Shown: positions 25,602-34,111, counted from the first letter of the stretch. The stretch: 64,000 nucleotides of DNA from Nocardioides_C sp963700955 (GCA_963700955.1 CAVOZH010000012.1:496001-560000), one strand, 5' to 3'. The notes: a model not told the origin generated them from the sequence alone. Made by a program: numbers and translations.

Positions 25602-26075
25602 CTAGATGTTCTTGAAGTGGTCGAAGGGCTCTCGGCAGGCGTTGCACACCCACAGCGACTTGCACGCGGTCGACCCGAAGCGGCTCAGCTCCCGGGTGTC
25701 GGGCGAGCCACACTGCGGGCAGCGCAGGGAGAGCGTGAGCGGGACCGGTCCGCCTGTGTCATGGGGCACCGGCGGTGCGACGCCGTACTCCTCGAGCTTG
25801 CGACGACCCTCCTCGCTCATCCAGTCGGTCGTCCACGCCGGCGAGAGGACGAGGTCCACGCGAGCGTCGTCGTACCCGGCCTCGGCCAGCGCCGCGAGGA
25901 CATCGGCCCGGATCGCCTCCATCGCGGGGCAACCGGAGTACGTCGGCGTGATCGTCACCCTCACCTGCCCGTCGTCCGCGACCTCGACGTCTCGCAGGAT
26001 CCCGAGGTCCTCGATCGTGAGGACCGGAATCTCCGGATCCGGCACCTCGGCCGCGGCGGAGCGCGCGCTCACCAT
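25602..26075 (-). CDS. paaD: phenylacetate degradation protein PaaD
   Basis: A 157-residue protein. The N-terminal MIP18/DUF59 domain has the conserved block PEIPVLTIEDLGILRDV and TPTYSGCPAMEAI; the C terminus holds two CxxC pairs (CPQC and CNAC). PaaD is thought to help mature the Fe-S cluster or metal site of the PaaABCE complex. The start is either ATG at 26075 or GTG at 26072; the latter gives a 4-nt overlap with the paaC stop, the spacing used elsewhere in this operon. Confidence 0.95.
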   Translation of the reverse strand: MVSARSAAAEVPDPEIPVLTIEDLGILRDVEVADDGQVRVTITPTYSGCPAMEAIRADVLAALAEAGYDDARVDLVLSPAWTTDWMSEEGRRKLEEYGVAPPVPHDTGGPVPLTLSLRCPQCGSPDTRELSRFGSTACKSLWVCNACREPFDHFKNI

Positions 26076-26833
26076 GTCGCCCCCGGGTGCGAGCGGGCCA
26101 GGTGCTGCATCTCCGCGAGGAGGTAGCCCATCTGCTCGGTGTGGATCCCGCGGCGTCCACCGGTGACGGCAGGAGGTACGTCGGGCAGGGTCAGCGTGGC
26201 CTCGGCGACCACGGCGGCGACCCGCATGCGCCAGGCGTCGCGGAGCAACGCGGGCTCGACCGCGACGCCCGCACGGACCAGGGCGGCGTCGATGTGGCTG
26301 TCGTCGAACAGCTCCTCGGCGAAGGGCCACTCCGCGTCCAGGCCGGCCTGCATCCGCCGGTGCGACTCCTCGGTGCCGTCGCCGAGCCGCAGCACCCACA
26401 TCCGGGCGTGGTCGACGTGGTAGTCGACCTCCTTGACCGCCTTGGCCGCGATCGCGGCGAGCGTCTCGTCGCTGCTCTTCCGCAGGGCGGTCCAGAGCTC
26501 GTGGAGGTAGGTCGAGAGCAGCAGCAACCGCGCCATGGTCACGGCGAAGTCGCCGTTCTCCCGCTCGACGAGCTGGACGTTCAGGAACTGCCGCTCGTCG
26601 CGGAGGTAGGCCAGGTCGTCCTCGTCACGGCCGTTCGCCTCCAGCGCGCCGGCGTGGGTCAGGAGCGCGCGAGCCTGTCCGAGCAGGTCCAGGCCGATGT
26701 TGGCGAGCGCGACGTCCTCCTCGAGCTCGGGCGCCGAGGCGATCCACTCCCCCAGCCGCTGTGCGGAGACCAGCGCGTCGTCTGCCAGCGAGAGGACGTA
26801 GCGGACGTGCGCGGTGCCTGCTGTGTCGCTCAC
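26069..26833 (-). CDS. paaC: phenylacetyl-CoA epoxidase subunit PaaC
   Basis: A 254-residue helical protein of the ferritin-like PaaA/PaaC family. Blocks such as LGEWIASAPELEEDVALANIG and VKEVDYHVDHARMWVLRLGDGTEES are characteristic. PaaC is the structural, non-catalytic partner that binds PaaA in the epoxidase core. Starts and stops overlap both neighbours: 4 nt with paaB and a few nt with paaD. Confidence 0.95.
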   Translation of the reverse strand: MSDTAGTAHVRYVLSLADDALVSAQRLGEWIASAPELEEDVALANIGLDLLGQARALLTHAGALEANGRDEDDLAYLRDERQFLNVQLVERENGDFAVTMARLLLLSTYLHELWTALRKSSDETLAAIAAKAVKEVDYHVDHARMWVLRLGDGTEESHRRMQAGLDAEWPFAEELFDDSHIDAALVRAGVAVEPALLRDAWRMRVAAVVAEATLTLPDVPPAVTGGRRGIHTEQMGYLLAEMQHLARSHPGATW

Positions 26834-27114
26834 AGGTGCTCCACGCCCTCAGGGACCTCGTAGAACGTCGGGTGGCGGTAGATCTTGTCCGCGGCCGGCT
26901 CGAAGAAGGAGTCCTTCTCGTCAGGGCTCGAGGCCGTGATCGCCGTGGCCGGCACCACCCATAGGGAGACCCCCTCCTGCCGGCGGGTGTAGAGGTCACG
27001 GGCGTTGCGCAGCGCCATCTCGGCATCGGGGGCGTGCAGCGATCCGACGTGGACGTGCGAGAGGCCGCGGCGAGACCGCACGAAAACCTCCCAGAGGGGC
27101 CAGTCCCTGCTCAT
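26830..27114 (-). CDS. paaB: phenylacetyl-CoA epoxidase subunit PaaB
   Basis: A 94-residue subunit with the invariant start WPLWEVFVRSRRGLSHVHVGSL and DAEMALRNARDLYTRRQEG. PaaB bridges and stabilises PaaAC heterodimers. The open frame runs much further upstream through paaA, but the ATG at 27114 gives the family N terminus and a 4-nt overlap with the paaA stop. Confidence 0.95.
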   Translation of the reverse strand: MSRDWPLWEVFVRSRRGLSHVHVGSLHAPDAEMALRNARDLYTRRQEGVSLWVVPATAITASSPDEKDSFFEPAADKIYRHPTFYEVPEGVEHL

Positions 27115-28133
27115 GCCACTGCTCCCGTCGCACGGTCCTGCCGGTCCTGCTGCTTGCGGGCGTACGCCGTGGCGGCCTCCCGGACCCAGGCACCTTCCTC
27201 GTGCGCTCGCACCCGGTGGGCGAGGCGCTGCTTGTTGCAGGGCCCGTTGCCCTTGATCACCTCGAAGAGCTCGGTGAAGTCGATCTCGCCGAAGTCGTAG
27301 TGGCCGCGCTCCTCGTTCCAGCTCAGGTCCGGGTCGGGCACGGTGAGCCCGAGCGCCTCGGCCTGCGGGATCGTCATGTCGACGAACCGCTGCCGCAGGT
27401 CGTCGTTGGAGAACCGCTTGATGCCCCACCGCATCGACTGCTGCGTGTGACCGACGCCCGCCGCGGCGCCGCTGTCGGAGGGACCGAACATCATCAGGCT
27501 CGGCCACCACCAGCGGTTGACGGCGTCCTGCGCCATCGCCTTCTGCCCCTCGGTGCCGTGCGACAGCGTGTACAGCAGCTCGAACCCTTGGCGCTGGTGG
27601 AACGACTCCTCCTTGCACACGCGCACCATCGCGCGGGCGTAGGGGCCGTAGGAGCAGCGACACAGCGGCACCTGGTTCACGATCGCCGCCCCGTCGACCA
27701 GCCAGCCGATCGCCCCGACGTCGGCCCAGGTCAGGGTCGGGTAGTTGAAGATCGAGGAGTACTTCTGCCGACCGGTGTGAAGTGCGTCGAGGAGGTCGGA
27801 ACGGTCGACTCCGAGCGTCTCGGCAGCAGCGTAGAGGTACAGGCCGTGACCCGCCTCGTCCTGCACCTTGGCCATCAGGATCGCCTTTCGACGCAGGCTC
27901 GGGGCGCGGCTGATCCAGTTGCCCTCCGGCTGCATCCCGATGATCTCGGAGTGTGCGTGCTGGGCGATCTGCCGGATCAGCGTCTTGCGGTACGCGTCAG
28001 GCATGGCGTCGCGTGGCTCGACCCGCCCGTCCGCGTCGATGAGCTCCCGGAAGCCCGGCGGGTCGGCGGGACCGTCGGCCGCGGGGGGCGGAGCGGAGCC
28101 GCGCTCGGGTGCGCTGAAGTCGTTGCCGTACAT
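27111..28133 (-). CDS. paaA: phenylacetyl-CoA epoxidase catalytic subunit PaaA
   Basis: A 340-residue diiron oxygenase. The metal ExxH motifs are in KVQDEAGHGLYLY and CKEESFHQRQGFELL. With PaaBCE it converts phenylacetyl-CoA to the ring-1,2-epoxide, the key aerobic step of phenylacetate breakdown. It heads the paaABCDE operon, which is complete here. The ligase paaK, isomerase paaG and ring-opening paaZ are not in the window. Upstream lies a cluster of short inverted repeats likely to be the operator region, shared with a divergent GNAT gene. Confidence 0.97.
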   Translation of the reverse strand: MYGNDFSAPERGSAPPPAADGPADPPGFRELIDADGRVEPRDAMPDAYRKTLIRQIAQHAHSEIIGMQPEGNWISRAPSLRRKAILMAKVQDEAGHGLYLYAAAETLGVDRSDLLDALHTGRQKYSSIFNYPTLTWADVGAIGWLVDGAAIVNQVPLCRCSYGPYARAMVRVCKEESFHQRQGFELLYTLSHGTEGQKAMAQDAVNRWWWPSLMMFGPSDSGAAAGVGHTQQSMRWGIKRFSNDDLRQRFVDMTIPQAEALGLTVPDPDLSWNEERGHYDFGEIDFTELFEVIKGNGPCNKQRLAHRVRAHEEGAWVREAATAYARKQQDRQDRATGAVA

Positions 28134-28143
28134 GTGACCACCC

Positions 28144-28194
28144 TAACAAAGATCTGTTACACCTTTTACGCACGATGGCCGCTCCGATGTAACA
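28144..28194. promoter_or_regulatory. candidate operator cluster between paaA and the GNAT gene
   Basis: TAACA-AAGATC-TGTTA (28144-28159) is a perfect inverted repeat. A second pair, TGTTACA (28155-28161) and TGTAACA (28188-28194), is also a perfect inverted repeat, sharing an arm with the first. The three copies of one half-site in an 86-nt divergent gap suggest binding by a dimeric repressor such as a TetR-type PaaR. No regulator gene is adjacent. Confidence 0.5.
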
Positions 28195-28219
28195 CTTCAA
28201 CCCCTGTAAGGATGGCGTC

Positions 28220-28795
28220 ATGAGCACTCCCTCCGACAACTCGGCTGGCACTCCGACCGCTGACGTCTCCGTGCGGGTGGCCTGGGCCGACGATGCGGCC
28301 GCGATCGCCGAGGTTCAGGTCAAGGCGTGGCGCCGCGTGTACGACGGGCTGCTCCCCTCCGACGTACTCGGGGGCCTGGAGCCGGCTCAGTTCGCCGCCG
28401 CCTGGCAGGAGTCCCTCTCCAAGCCGAAGGACGCCCGCAACCGGGTCCTGGTCGCACTGGAGCGCAACACCGTCCGTGGCTTCGCGATCACCTCCCCGTC
28501 CGAGGACCCCGACGCCGACCCGGTCGCCGATGGCGAGGTCTCGGAGCTGACCGTGGACCCCGACCACGTGCGGCACGGCCACGGGTCCCGGCTGCTGCAG
28601 GCCTGCGCCGACACGCTCCGGGCGGACCGGTTCCGCCGGGCTGTGACCTGGCTGAACAGCACCGACGACACGCTGCGGGAGTTCCTCACCACGGCCGGGT
28701 GGGCACCCGACGGCGCGCATCGGGAGCTCGACCTGCGCGGGGACGGCGAGGTCCTCGTCAAGCAGGTGCGACTCCACACCGACCTCACGGAGTGA
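28220..28795 (+). CDS. GNAT family N-acetyltransferase
   Basis: A 191-residue acetyltransferase. The acetyl-CoA pyrophosphate loop RHGHGSRLLQ follows the ELTVDPDHV strand, with a C-terminal WLNSTDD / FLTTAGW block. The acceptor is unknown. It diverges from paaA over a short promoter region with repeats, so its expression may be linked to phenylacetate degradation. A 7-bp hairpin follows its stop. Confidence 0.85.
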   Translation: MSTPSDNSAGTPTADVSVRVAWADDAAAIAEVQVKAWRRVYDGLLPSDVLGGLEPAQFAAAWQESLSKPKDARNRVLVALERNTVRGFAITSPSEDPDADPVADGEVSELTVDPDHVRHGHGSRLLQACADTLRADRFRRAVTWLNSTDDTLREFLTTAGWAPDGAHRELDLRGDGEVLVKQVRLHTDLTE

Positions 28796-28822
28796 CCCCG
28801 GACCGCCCCGGTGAGGCCGACC

Positions 28823-28840
28823 CGAAACCCAGAGGTTTCG
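28823..28840 (+). terminator. hairpin after the GNAT gene
   Basis: CGAAACC-CAGA-GGTTTCG is a perfect 7-bp stem with a tetraloop, 28 nt beyond the GNAT stop. The loop and stem size fit a terminator. Confidence 0.6.
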
Positions 28841-28891
28841 ACTTCGCCGACGAGGCAACCTAGAGGGCGTCTGGATCGTCTAACCAGTTGT

Positions 28892-28909
28892 GAGGCCGAC
28901 GACGGCCTC
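28892..28909 (+). other. second hairpin upstream of the small membrane gene
   Basis: GAGGCCG-ACGA-CGGCCTC is a perfect 7-bp stem with a tetraloop. It lies 32 nt before the GTG of the next gene, so it may be a back-up terminator or part of that gene's leader. Confidence 0.4.
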
Positions 28910-28940
28910 GTGGGACCCGGATACATGGGGAGAGTGCACT

Positions 28941-29168
28941 GTGCTGGGACCGTTGCCGAAGCTGTATCGCGTCGTGGTGTCTGTCGCCGCCCTGCTGTTG
29001 TTCGTCGCCGGCGGCGCCTGGGCGGCGTTCATGTTGCCCTACCCCATCCTGATCAGCGCGGGAGCGAGCTTCGGGCTGGCCCTCGGCGCGGTGTGTGCGT
29101 ACCTCCTGCTCCACCAGTCGAACTCGGCGACACAGCCCCATCGCATCCGGCGCCGGCGACTCGACTAG
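28941..29168 (+). CDS. small membrane protein of unknown function
   Basis: A 75-residue protein with two hydrophobic helices (VVVSVAALLLFVAGGAWAAFM and ILISAGASFGLALGAVCAYLLL) and a basic RIRRRRLD tail. I do not recognise a family. The frame begins further upstream, but the GTG at 28941 has GGGGAG 8 nt before it, which decides the start. It lies 9 nt upstream of azlC in the same direction and may be co-transcribed. Confidence 0.6.
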   Translation: MLGPLPKLYRVVVSVAALLLFVAGGAWAAFMLPYPILISAGASFGLALGAVCAYLLLHQSNSATQPHRIRRRRLD

Positions 29169-29177
29169 GTTCGGCGG

Positions 29178-29906
29178 GTGACCCCCGCTTCCTCACACCG
29201 CGCGATCATCCGTGACGGGATAGCGGTCGGCATCGCCACGGGCGCCTACGGCATCTCGTTCGGCGCGATCGCCGTCGCAGCGGGCTTCTCGGTGCTCCAA
29301 ACCTGTGCGCTGTCCCTGCTGGTGTTCACCGGTGCCTCGCAGTTCGCCCTGGTCGGGGTGGTCGCAGCCGGTGGGGCTCCGCTCTCCGGCTCGGTGACCG
29401 GACTGCTTCTCGGCACGCGCAACACCCTCTACGGGCTCCGGCTGGCGCCGCTGCTCGGCTGGACGGGCTGGCGACGAGCCGGGGCGGCACACCTGCTCAT
29501 CGACGAGTCCACAGCCATGTCGGTGACCAGGGAGACCACCGAGGAGGCCCGGGTCGGGTTCCTGAGCACCGGCCTGGCGGTGTTCGTGCTGTGGAACCTG
29601 GCCACCTTCGGCGGAGCGCTCGCGGGCGCGGCGCTGGGCGACCCCCGGACCTACGGCCTCGACGCCGCGGTGGGCGGGGCCTTCCTCGCGTTGCTGTGGC
29701 CACGCCTGCGGGACCGACGCAACCAGGTCACCGCCGTACTCGCCGTGGCGCTGGCGCTGAGCGTGGTCCCCGTCGCCCCGGCCGGCGTCCCCGTGCTCGC
29801 CGCGGCTCTCGTCGCTCTCGGCGTCGGCATCGCGACCCAGCAGCGCGAGGACGCGACCGAGATCCCGGACCGGGACGACCTGCCGAGCGGAGGCGAGCAC
29901 ACATGA
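29178..29906 (+). CDS. azlC: branched-chain amino acid exporter large subunit AzlC
   Basis: A 242-residue AzlC-family membrane protein with about seven helices. ATGAYGISFGAIAVAAGFS and the LLVFTGASQFALVGV block are characteristic, as is LIDESTAMS. With AzlD it forms a two-subunit exporter of branched-chain amino acids in studied species; the substrate here is inferred. It starts at GTG with GGTTCGGCGG before it, and its stop overlaps azlD by 4 nt. Confidence 0.92.
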   Translation: MTPASSHRAIIRDGIAVGIATGAYGISFGAIAVAAGFSVLQTCALSLLVFTGASQFALVGVVAAGGAPLSGSVTGLLLGTRNTLYGLRLAPLLGWTGWRRAGAAHLLIDESTAMSVTRETTEEARVGFLSTGLAVFVLWNLATFGGALAGAALGDPRTYGLDAAVGGAFLALLWPRLRDRRNQVTAVLAVALALSVVPVAPAGVPVLAAALVALGVGIATQQREDATEIPDRDDLPSGGEHT

Positions 29907-30202
29907 TGTGGGCAGCGATCGTGGTGACGGGGGTCGGCGCTTACCTGCTCAAGCTGACGGGGCTCTGCATCCCCGCCTCCGTGCTCGAGCACCCGTTGGT
30001 GCACCGGGTCGCGGACCTCATGCCGGTGGCTCTGCTCGCTGCGCTGGTCGCCGTGCAGGTCTTCGCCGACGGCTCTTCGCTCACCATCGACGCTCGAGCC
30101 GCCGGTCTCGCTGCCGCGGTCGTGGCGCTGCTCCTGCGCGCGCCCTTCATCGTGGTGGTGCTCGTCGCCGCCGTCACCGCCGCCCTGCTCCGCCTCATCT
30201 GA
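29903..30202 (+). CDS. azlD: branched-chain amino acid exporter small subunit AzlD
   Basis: A 99-residue AzlD-family protein with four helices (VVTGVGAYLLKLTG ... LMPVALLAALVAVQVFAD ... AAVVALLLRAPFIVVVLVAAVTAALL). It is the partner of AzlC and its ATG overlaps the azlC stop by 4 nt. Confidence 0.9.
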   Translation: MMWAAIVVTGVGAYLLKLTGLCIPASVLEHPLVHRVADLMPVALLAALVAVQVFADGSSLTIDARAAGLAAAVVALLLRAPFIVVVLVAAVTAALLRLI

Positions 30203-30296
30203 CCGCTGTAACGCGGGGTTGGCGACGGTGCGCAAGCGGCGTTCGGCTTGCGAACCGTCCACAGCGGGTGGGAAGTGAGCCGGTACGGCGGGAGGC

Positions 30297-30743
30297 TCAG
30301 CCGATCTCGATCCGCCCGTTCTCGTCGATGGGGAACCCGGGCGCGTAGGCGATCTCCCACAGGATCCCGTCGGGGTCGGCGAAGTAACCGGAGTAGCCGC
30401 CCCACTCCGCACGGGTGGCCGGCTTGACGATGGTCCCGCCCACCTCGCGGACCCGGACGAACGCGAGGTCGACCGCGTCCTCCGACGGGAGGTTGATCGC
30501 GAGCGTGATGCCGCGGTACCTCGGCTGCTCGTCGGGTGGGAGTGCGTCGAGGTGCGCGTCGTCGGCGAGCGCCTCGTAGCCGAACAGGCCGATCCAGCTC
30601 CCAGAGGTCTTGATCCAGACGATGCCGTCCGCCACGTTCCCGCGCTGCTCCCAGCCGAGGTCGCTGTAGAACCGCAGGGAGCGTTCGAGATCGGTGACGC
30701 CGAGGGTCACGATGGAGAAGTTGGGGGGTATGTCGGTAGGCAT
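30297..30743 (-). CDS. VOC family protein (glyoxalase/bleomycin-resistance fold)
   Basis: A 148-residue single-domain VOC protein. The strand-turn FSIVTLGVTDLERSLRFYSDLGW at the start and YSGYFADPDGILWEIAYAPGF near the end are typical, with Glu in WEIAY a usual metal ligand. Substrate unknown. The ATG at 30743 is preferred to the longer frame, with AGGA 8 nt before it. It lies 25 nt after the end of the TPR-like gene. Confidence 0.82.
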   Translation of the reverse strand: MPTDIPPNFSIVTLGVTDLERSLRFYSDLGWEQRGNVADGIVWIKTSGSWIGLFGYEALADDAHLDALPPDEQPRYRGITLAINLPSEDAVDLAFVRVREVGGTIVKPATRAEWGGYSGYFADPDGILWEIAYAPGFPIDENGRIEIG

Positions 30744-30768
30744 GGGGACATCCTGCCGCACCCGCGGG

Positions 30769-31221
30769 TCAGGACCGGTCGCCCCGCGCGTCGTACAGCT
30801 CGATCGCGCGGCGCACCGCCGAGCGCGCCCGGGTGCGGTCGCTCGCGTCGTCGTACGCCAGCGCGAGGCGGTACCACGCCTGCCAGCTCTCCGGCTGCGC
30901 CTCCACCTCAGCCTGGCGCACGCCGAACGCCTCGTCCGCGGCGGCGCGGTCGACCCGGCCGGACGGACGACGCGGGAGGTCGTCGACGGGGAGCCCGCCC
31001 TCGGCCTCGAGTGCGGCCGCGAGCTCCGCGGACCGACGTCCGAATGCGATCTCGCGCCAGACCAGCCCAAGGCCCAGCACGGGGAGCACCAGCACGCCGA
31101 TGCCGAGCAGCACCGCAGCCGGCTCGCCGCTGGCGATGAAGGCGACACCCTTCGCGCCGAGGAGCACCGCGTAGAACGCGAGGATGACGACCATGACGGC
31201 GATGACCGCCTTGGTCCGCAT
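30769..31221 (-). CDS. membrane-anchored protein with TPR-like C terminus
   Basis: A 150-residue protein with two N-terminal membrane helices (VIAVMVVILAFYAVLLGAKG and AAVLLGIGVLVLPVLGLGLVW) and a soluble C-terminal part (ADEAFGVRQAEVEAQPESWQAWYRLALAYDDASD) that looks like one tetratricopeptide repeat. This kind of protein is common next to dapB in actinobacteria but has no known function. Its ATG shares one base with the dapB stop, so it is coupled to dapB. Confidence 0.7.
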   Translation of the reverse strand: MRTKAVIAVMVVILAFYAVLLGAKGVAFIASGEPAAVLLGIGVLVLPVLGLGLVWREIAFGRRSAELAAALEAEGGLPVDDLPRRPSGRVDRAAADEAFGVRQAEVEAQPESWQAWYRLALAYDDASDRTRARSAVRRAIELYDARGDRS

Positions 31222-31976
31222 CAGTCGAGGCCCATGAACTCTTCGAGGCCGACGGTGAGGCCCGGAGCGGACCCGATGCGACGCAGCCCCAGCAGGACGC
31301 CGGGCATGAACGAGACGCGGTCCATCGAGTCGTGACGGATGGTCAAGGTCTCCCCCGGCCCCCCGAGGATGACCTCCTGGTGTGCCACGAGTCCCCTGAG
31401 CCGCAGTCCGTGCACGCGGATGCCGTCGACGTCCGCACCCCGGGCGCCCTCGAGAGAGGTAGAGGTCGCGTCGGGGATGGGTCCGGAGCCGGCCTTGCGA
31501 CGGGCTTCGGCGATCAGGGACGCCGTGCGACGGGCGGTCCCCGACGGTGCGTCGGCCTTCTCGGGATGATGCAGCTCGACGATCTCGACCGACTCGTAGA
31601 ACGGCGCGGCCTCCGCGGCGAAGCGCATCATCAAGATCGCGCCGATGGAGAAGTTGGGGGCGACCAGCACGCCCGTGGCCGGAGCGTCCGAGAGCCAGGA
31701 ACGCAGCTGGTCGAGGCGTTCGTCGTCGAACCCGGTGGTCCCCACGACCGCGTGGATGCCGTGGTCGACGCAGAACTCGAGGTTGTCCATGACCACGTCG
31801 GGGTGGGTGAAGTCCACCACCGCCTCGGCCCCGGAGGTGACCAGCTCGTCGATGGACTCGTCGGCGTCGATCGCCGCCACCAGCTCCATGTCGTCGGCGG
31901 CCTCGACCGCTTTGCAGACCTCAGCACCGACCTTGCCGCGGGCGCCGAGCACGCCCACCTTCATCTTCGACGTCAC
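31221..31976 (-). CDS. dapB: 4-hydroxy-tetrahydrodipicolinate reductase
   Basis: A 251-residue DapB. The nucleotide motif GxxGxxG is at residues 10-16 (GARGKVG), and the substrate/catalytic block ELHHPEKADAPSGTA is intact. It reduces the product of DapA in lysine/diaminopimelate synthesis, supplying cell-wall precursors. It is located ~11 kb from dapA, unusually far, with the paa block between them. Confidence 0.97.
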   Translation of the reverse strand: MTSKMKVGVLGARGKVGAEVCKAVEAADDMELVAAIDADESIDELVTSGAEAVVDFTHPDVVMDNLEFCVDHGIHAVVGTTGFDDERLDQLRSWLSDAPATGVLVAPNFSIGAILMMRFAAEAAPFYESVEIVELHHPEKADAPSGTARRTASLIAEARRKAGSGPIPDATSTSLEGARGADVDGIRVHGLRLRGLVAHQEVILGGPGETLTIRHDSMDRVSFMPGVLLGLRRIGSAPGLTVGLEEFMGLD

Positions 31977-31985
31977 GGACCAAAC

Positions 31986-32453
31986 CTAGTGGGGAGGCGG
32001 ACCCACCGTGGATCCGGCCTCCTTGGCGGTCGGCCTGGTCGCCCGGCTCGACAGGGTCCTCTGCCACGAGAGCGGCCTCGACTCGGGCACGACGCCCGTG
32101 CGGACGCTGCACCAGACGGTCTTGCCGGTGGGCGTGAAGGCCGTTCCCCATTCGTGGGCGACCTTGTCGACGAGGAGGAACCCCAGCACGTCGGGTGGAG
32201 CCTCGTCGGTCCTCTTCCTGTCGTGGACCTCGAGCCGCATCTCGTACGTCGAGCAGCTCATCTCCAGCTGGATGGGAGCATCCCCGTAGAGGACCGCGTT
32301 GGTCACGAGCTCACTGGCCAGGAGCTGCAGCGCGACAGCCCCGCGGCCGCCGTGCGAAGGACAGGTGTTCTGCTCCACGAAGTCGCGAGCGAGCGCAGGC
32401 GACTGGAGCGACTTCGAGAGTGTCACACTGGCATCTGCCGTGACCTCGCACAT
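31986..32453 (-). CDS. HATPase-like (anti-sigma/RsbW type) regulatory protein
   Basis: A 155-residue protein with the GHKL/HATPase_c_2 fold. The N-box ELVTNAV is at 48-54, but the G1 region is degenerate (VHDRKRTDE, with no DxG) and the ATP-lid GRG is GFLLVDK. Such proteins usually act as serine kinases or anti-sigma factors in partner-switching; whether this one binds ATP is unclear. The ATG at 32453 is chosen over the frame start at 32534 because GGAGGG lies ~7 nt upstream. It ends 9 nt from the dapB start and is separated from the M16 gene by 317 nt. Confidence 0.65.
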   Translation of the reverse strand: MCEVTADASVTLSKSLQSPALARDFVEQNTCPSHGGRGAVALQLLASELVTNAVLYGDAPIQLEMSCSTYEMRLEVHDRKRTDEAPPDVLGFLLVDKVAHEWGTAFTPTGKTVWCSVRTGVVPESRPLSWQRTLSSRATRPTAKEAGSTVGPPPH

Positions 32454-32770
32454 CACGTTTCCCTCCGGGACTCCGTGCGCTGAGTGCTCGAGATCCCTCA
32501 GGGCAGCCTGGGCACGGCCTCCGAAAGGCCGCATGCCTCACCCGGAGAGGCTACAACGGACAGCGGAACGAGGAGAGCCTCGTCACCGTTTGACACGGTC
32601 CGGAATCTTGGCTGGAGTACCGGTTTCCCGGTCTCGTGGTCCATCAACCGACTCGGTTCTCCTCGTCCTGCTTCCATGAAACATCCGAGACATTCGGGGC
32701 CCTAGGGCCGAGCGGCCTCTGGTGACGACCCGATCGTCCCGACACGCACAAATCGGGACAGGCAGGGCGG
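32454..32770. other. intergenic region between the HATPase gene and the M16 peptidase gene
   Basis: The 317 bases contain no gene I can support. They hold the promoter of the HATPase gene, a 12-bp palindrome GGCCCTAGGGCC at 32698-32709, and the hairpin at 32736-32759 after the M16 gene. Confidence 0.5.
32736..32759 (-). terminator. hairpin after the M16 peptidase gene
   Basis: GTCCCGA (32736-32742) and TCGGGAC (32753-32759) form a perfect 7-bp stem with a 10-nt loop, 11 nt past the peptidase stop. This probably ends the rpsO-pnp-M16 transcript. No T-tract. Confidence 0.5.
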
Positions 32771-34111
32771 CTAGCTCGTCGCGACGGGGCCGACGACCGC
32801 GAGTGTCTCGGGCTGGACGAAGAGCTCTTTCGCGAGCAGCTGGACCTCCTCGACCGTGACGGCGTTGATCCGTCCGATCACCTCGTCGATGCCCGGCAGC
32901 TCGTCGTACAGCAGCTCGGCCTTGGCGATCCGCGACATGCGCGTGCCGGACTCCTCCATGCTCAGCACCAGGCCGCCACGAAGCTGGCCCTTGCCGCGCT
33001 CGAGCTCCTCGTCGGTGATCCCGTGGTCCGCGAGCAGCTGCATCTCGGTGCGCACGACGTCCAGCACGTCGTCCATCCGCGCCGGAAGGCAGCCGACGCC
33101 GACGCCGAACATGCCGCTGTCGGTGTAGTGCGAGGCGAAGGAGTAGACCGAGTAGGCCAGACCACGCCGCTCACGGACCTCCTGGAACAGCCGCGAGGAC
33201 GTGCCACCGCCGAGAACGGCGTTGAGCACGCCGAGGGCGTACCTCCGGTCGTCGGTGCGCACGAGCCCGTTCACACCGAGGACCAGGTTGACCTGCTCGA
33301 ACGGCCGGCTGAGCGAGATCTCGCCCGCTGAGGTCCGCTTGACACGGTCGGACCGCCGCGGCGGCTGCGGCCTGGCGGTGGCGTCGGCGAGGAAGTCCGC
33401 ACGCCCGAAGGCTTTGCGGACCAGGCGTACGACGGCCGCGTGGTCGACGTTGCCCGCGGCCGCGACCACGATGTTCTCGGGGCGGTAGCGGCTTCGGTAG
33501 TAGCGCATGATCTGGGCGCGGGTCAGCGCCTCGATGGATGACACGGTGCCCGCGATCGGCCGGCCGAGCGGCGTGCCGCTCCATGCCTTCTCGGCGTAGA
33601 GGTTGTGGACCACGTCGTCGGGGTCGTCGTCGTGCATGGCGATCTCGTCGAGGATCACCTCGCGCTCCGCCTCGACGTCGTCGGAGGTGATCAGCGACGA
33701 GGTGACCATGTCGCCGAGCACGTCGACGGCGAGGGGCAGGTCCTCGTCGAGGACCCGCGCGTGAAAGCAGGTGTACTCCTTGGCGGTGAACGCGTTGAAC
33801 TCGCCGCCCACCGTGTCCAGGGCGATCGATATGTCCATCGCCGACCGGGTCGGTGTGCCCTTGAAGAGCAGGTGCTCGAGGAAGTGCGACGCCCCAGACA
33901 GGGTGGGCGCCTCGTCACGCGAGCCGACGCCGATCCACGCACCGACGGTGGCGGACCGGACGCCTGGCATCACCTCGGTGACGACGCGCAGTCCTCCCGG
34001 AAGGACGGTCCGGCGGACCTGTGAGATCACAGATCCGCCGGGGTCCTTCTCGACCAGGAGGGTGCGCGTCGTACCTGGCTTCTGCTGAGCTGCGGTGAAC
34101 GGAGTCGTCAC
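32771..34111 (-). CDS. M16 family metallopeptidase (processing-peptidase-like)
   Basis: A 446-residue M16 zinc peptidase. The inverted zinc motif HFLEH (H76, E79, H80) is intact, with the second-half signature YSVYSFASHYTDSGMFGVGVG. The family includes mitochondrial processing peptidase and PepR-type proteins; the substrates of actinobacterial members are poorly known. It starts at GTG and overlaps the pnp stop by 4 nt, an arrangement conserved in actinobacteria. Confidence 0.93.
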   Translation of the reverse strand: MTTPFTAAQQKPGTTRTLLVEKDPGGSVISQVRRTVLPGGLRVVTEVMPGVRSATVGAWIGVGSRDEAPTLSGASHFLEHLLFKGTPTRSAMDISIALDTVGGEFNAFTAKEYTCFHARVLDEDLPLAVDVLGDMVTSSLITSDDVEAEREVILDEIAMHDDDPDDVVHNLYAEKAWSGTPLGRPIAGTVSSIEALTRAQIMRYYRSRYRPENIVVAAAGNVDHAAVVRLVRKAFGRADFLADATARPQPPRRSDRVKRTSAGEISLSRPFEQVNLVLGVNGLVRTDDRRYALGVLNAVLGGGTSSRLFQEVRERRGLAYSVYSFASHYTDSGMFGVGVGCLPARMDDVLDVVRTEMQLLADHGITDEELERGKGQLRGGLVLSMEESGTRMSRIAKAELLYDELPGIDEVIGRINAVTVEEVQLLAKELFVQPETLAVVGPVATS

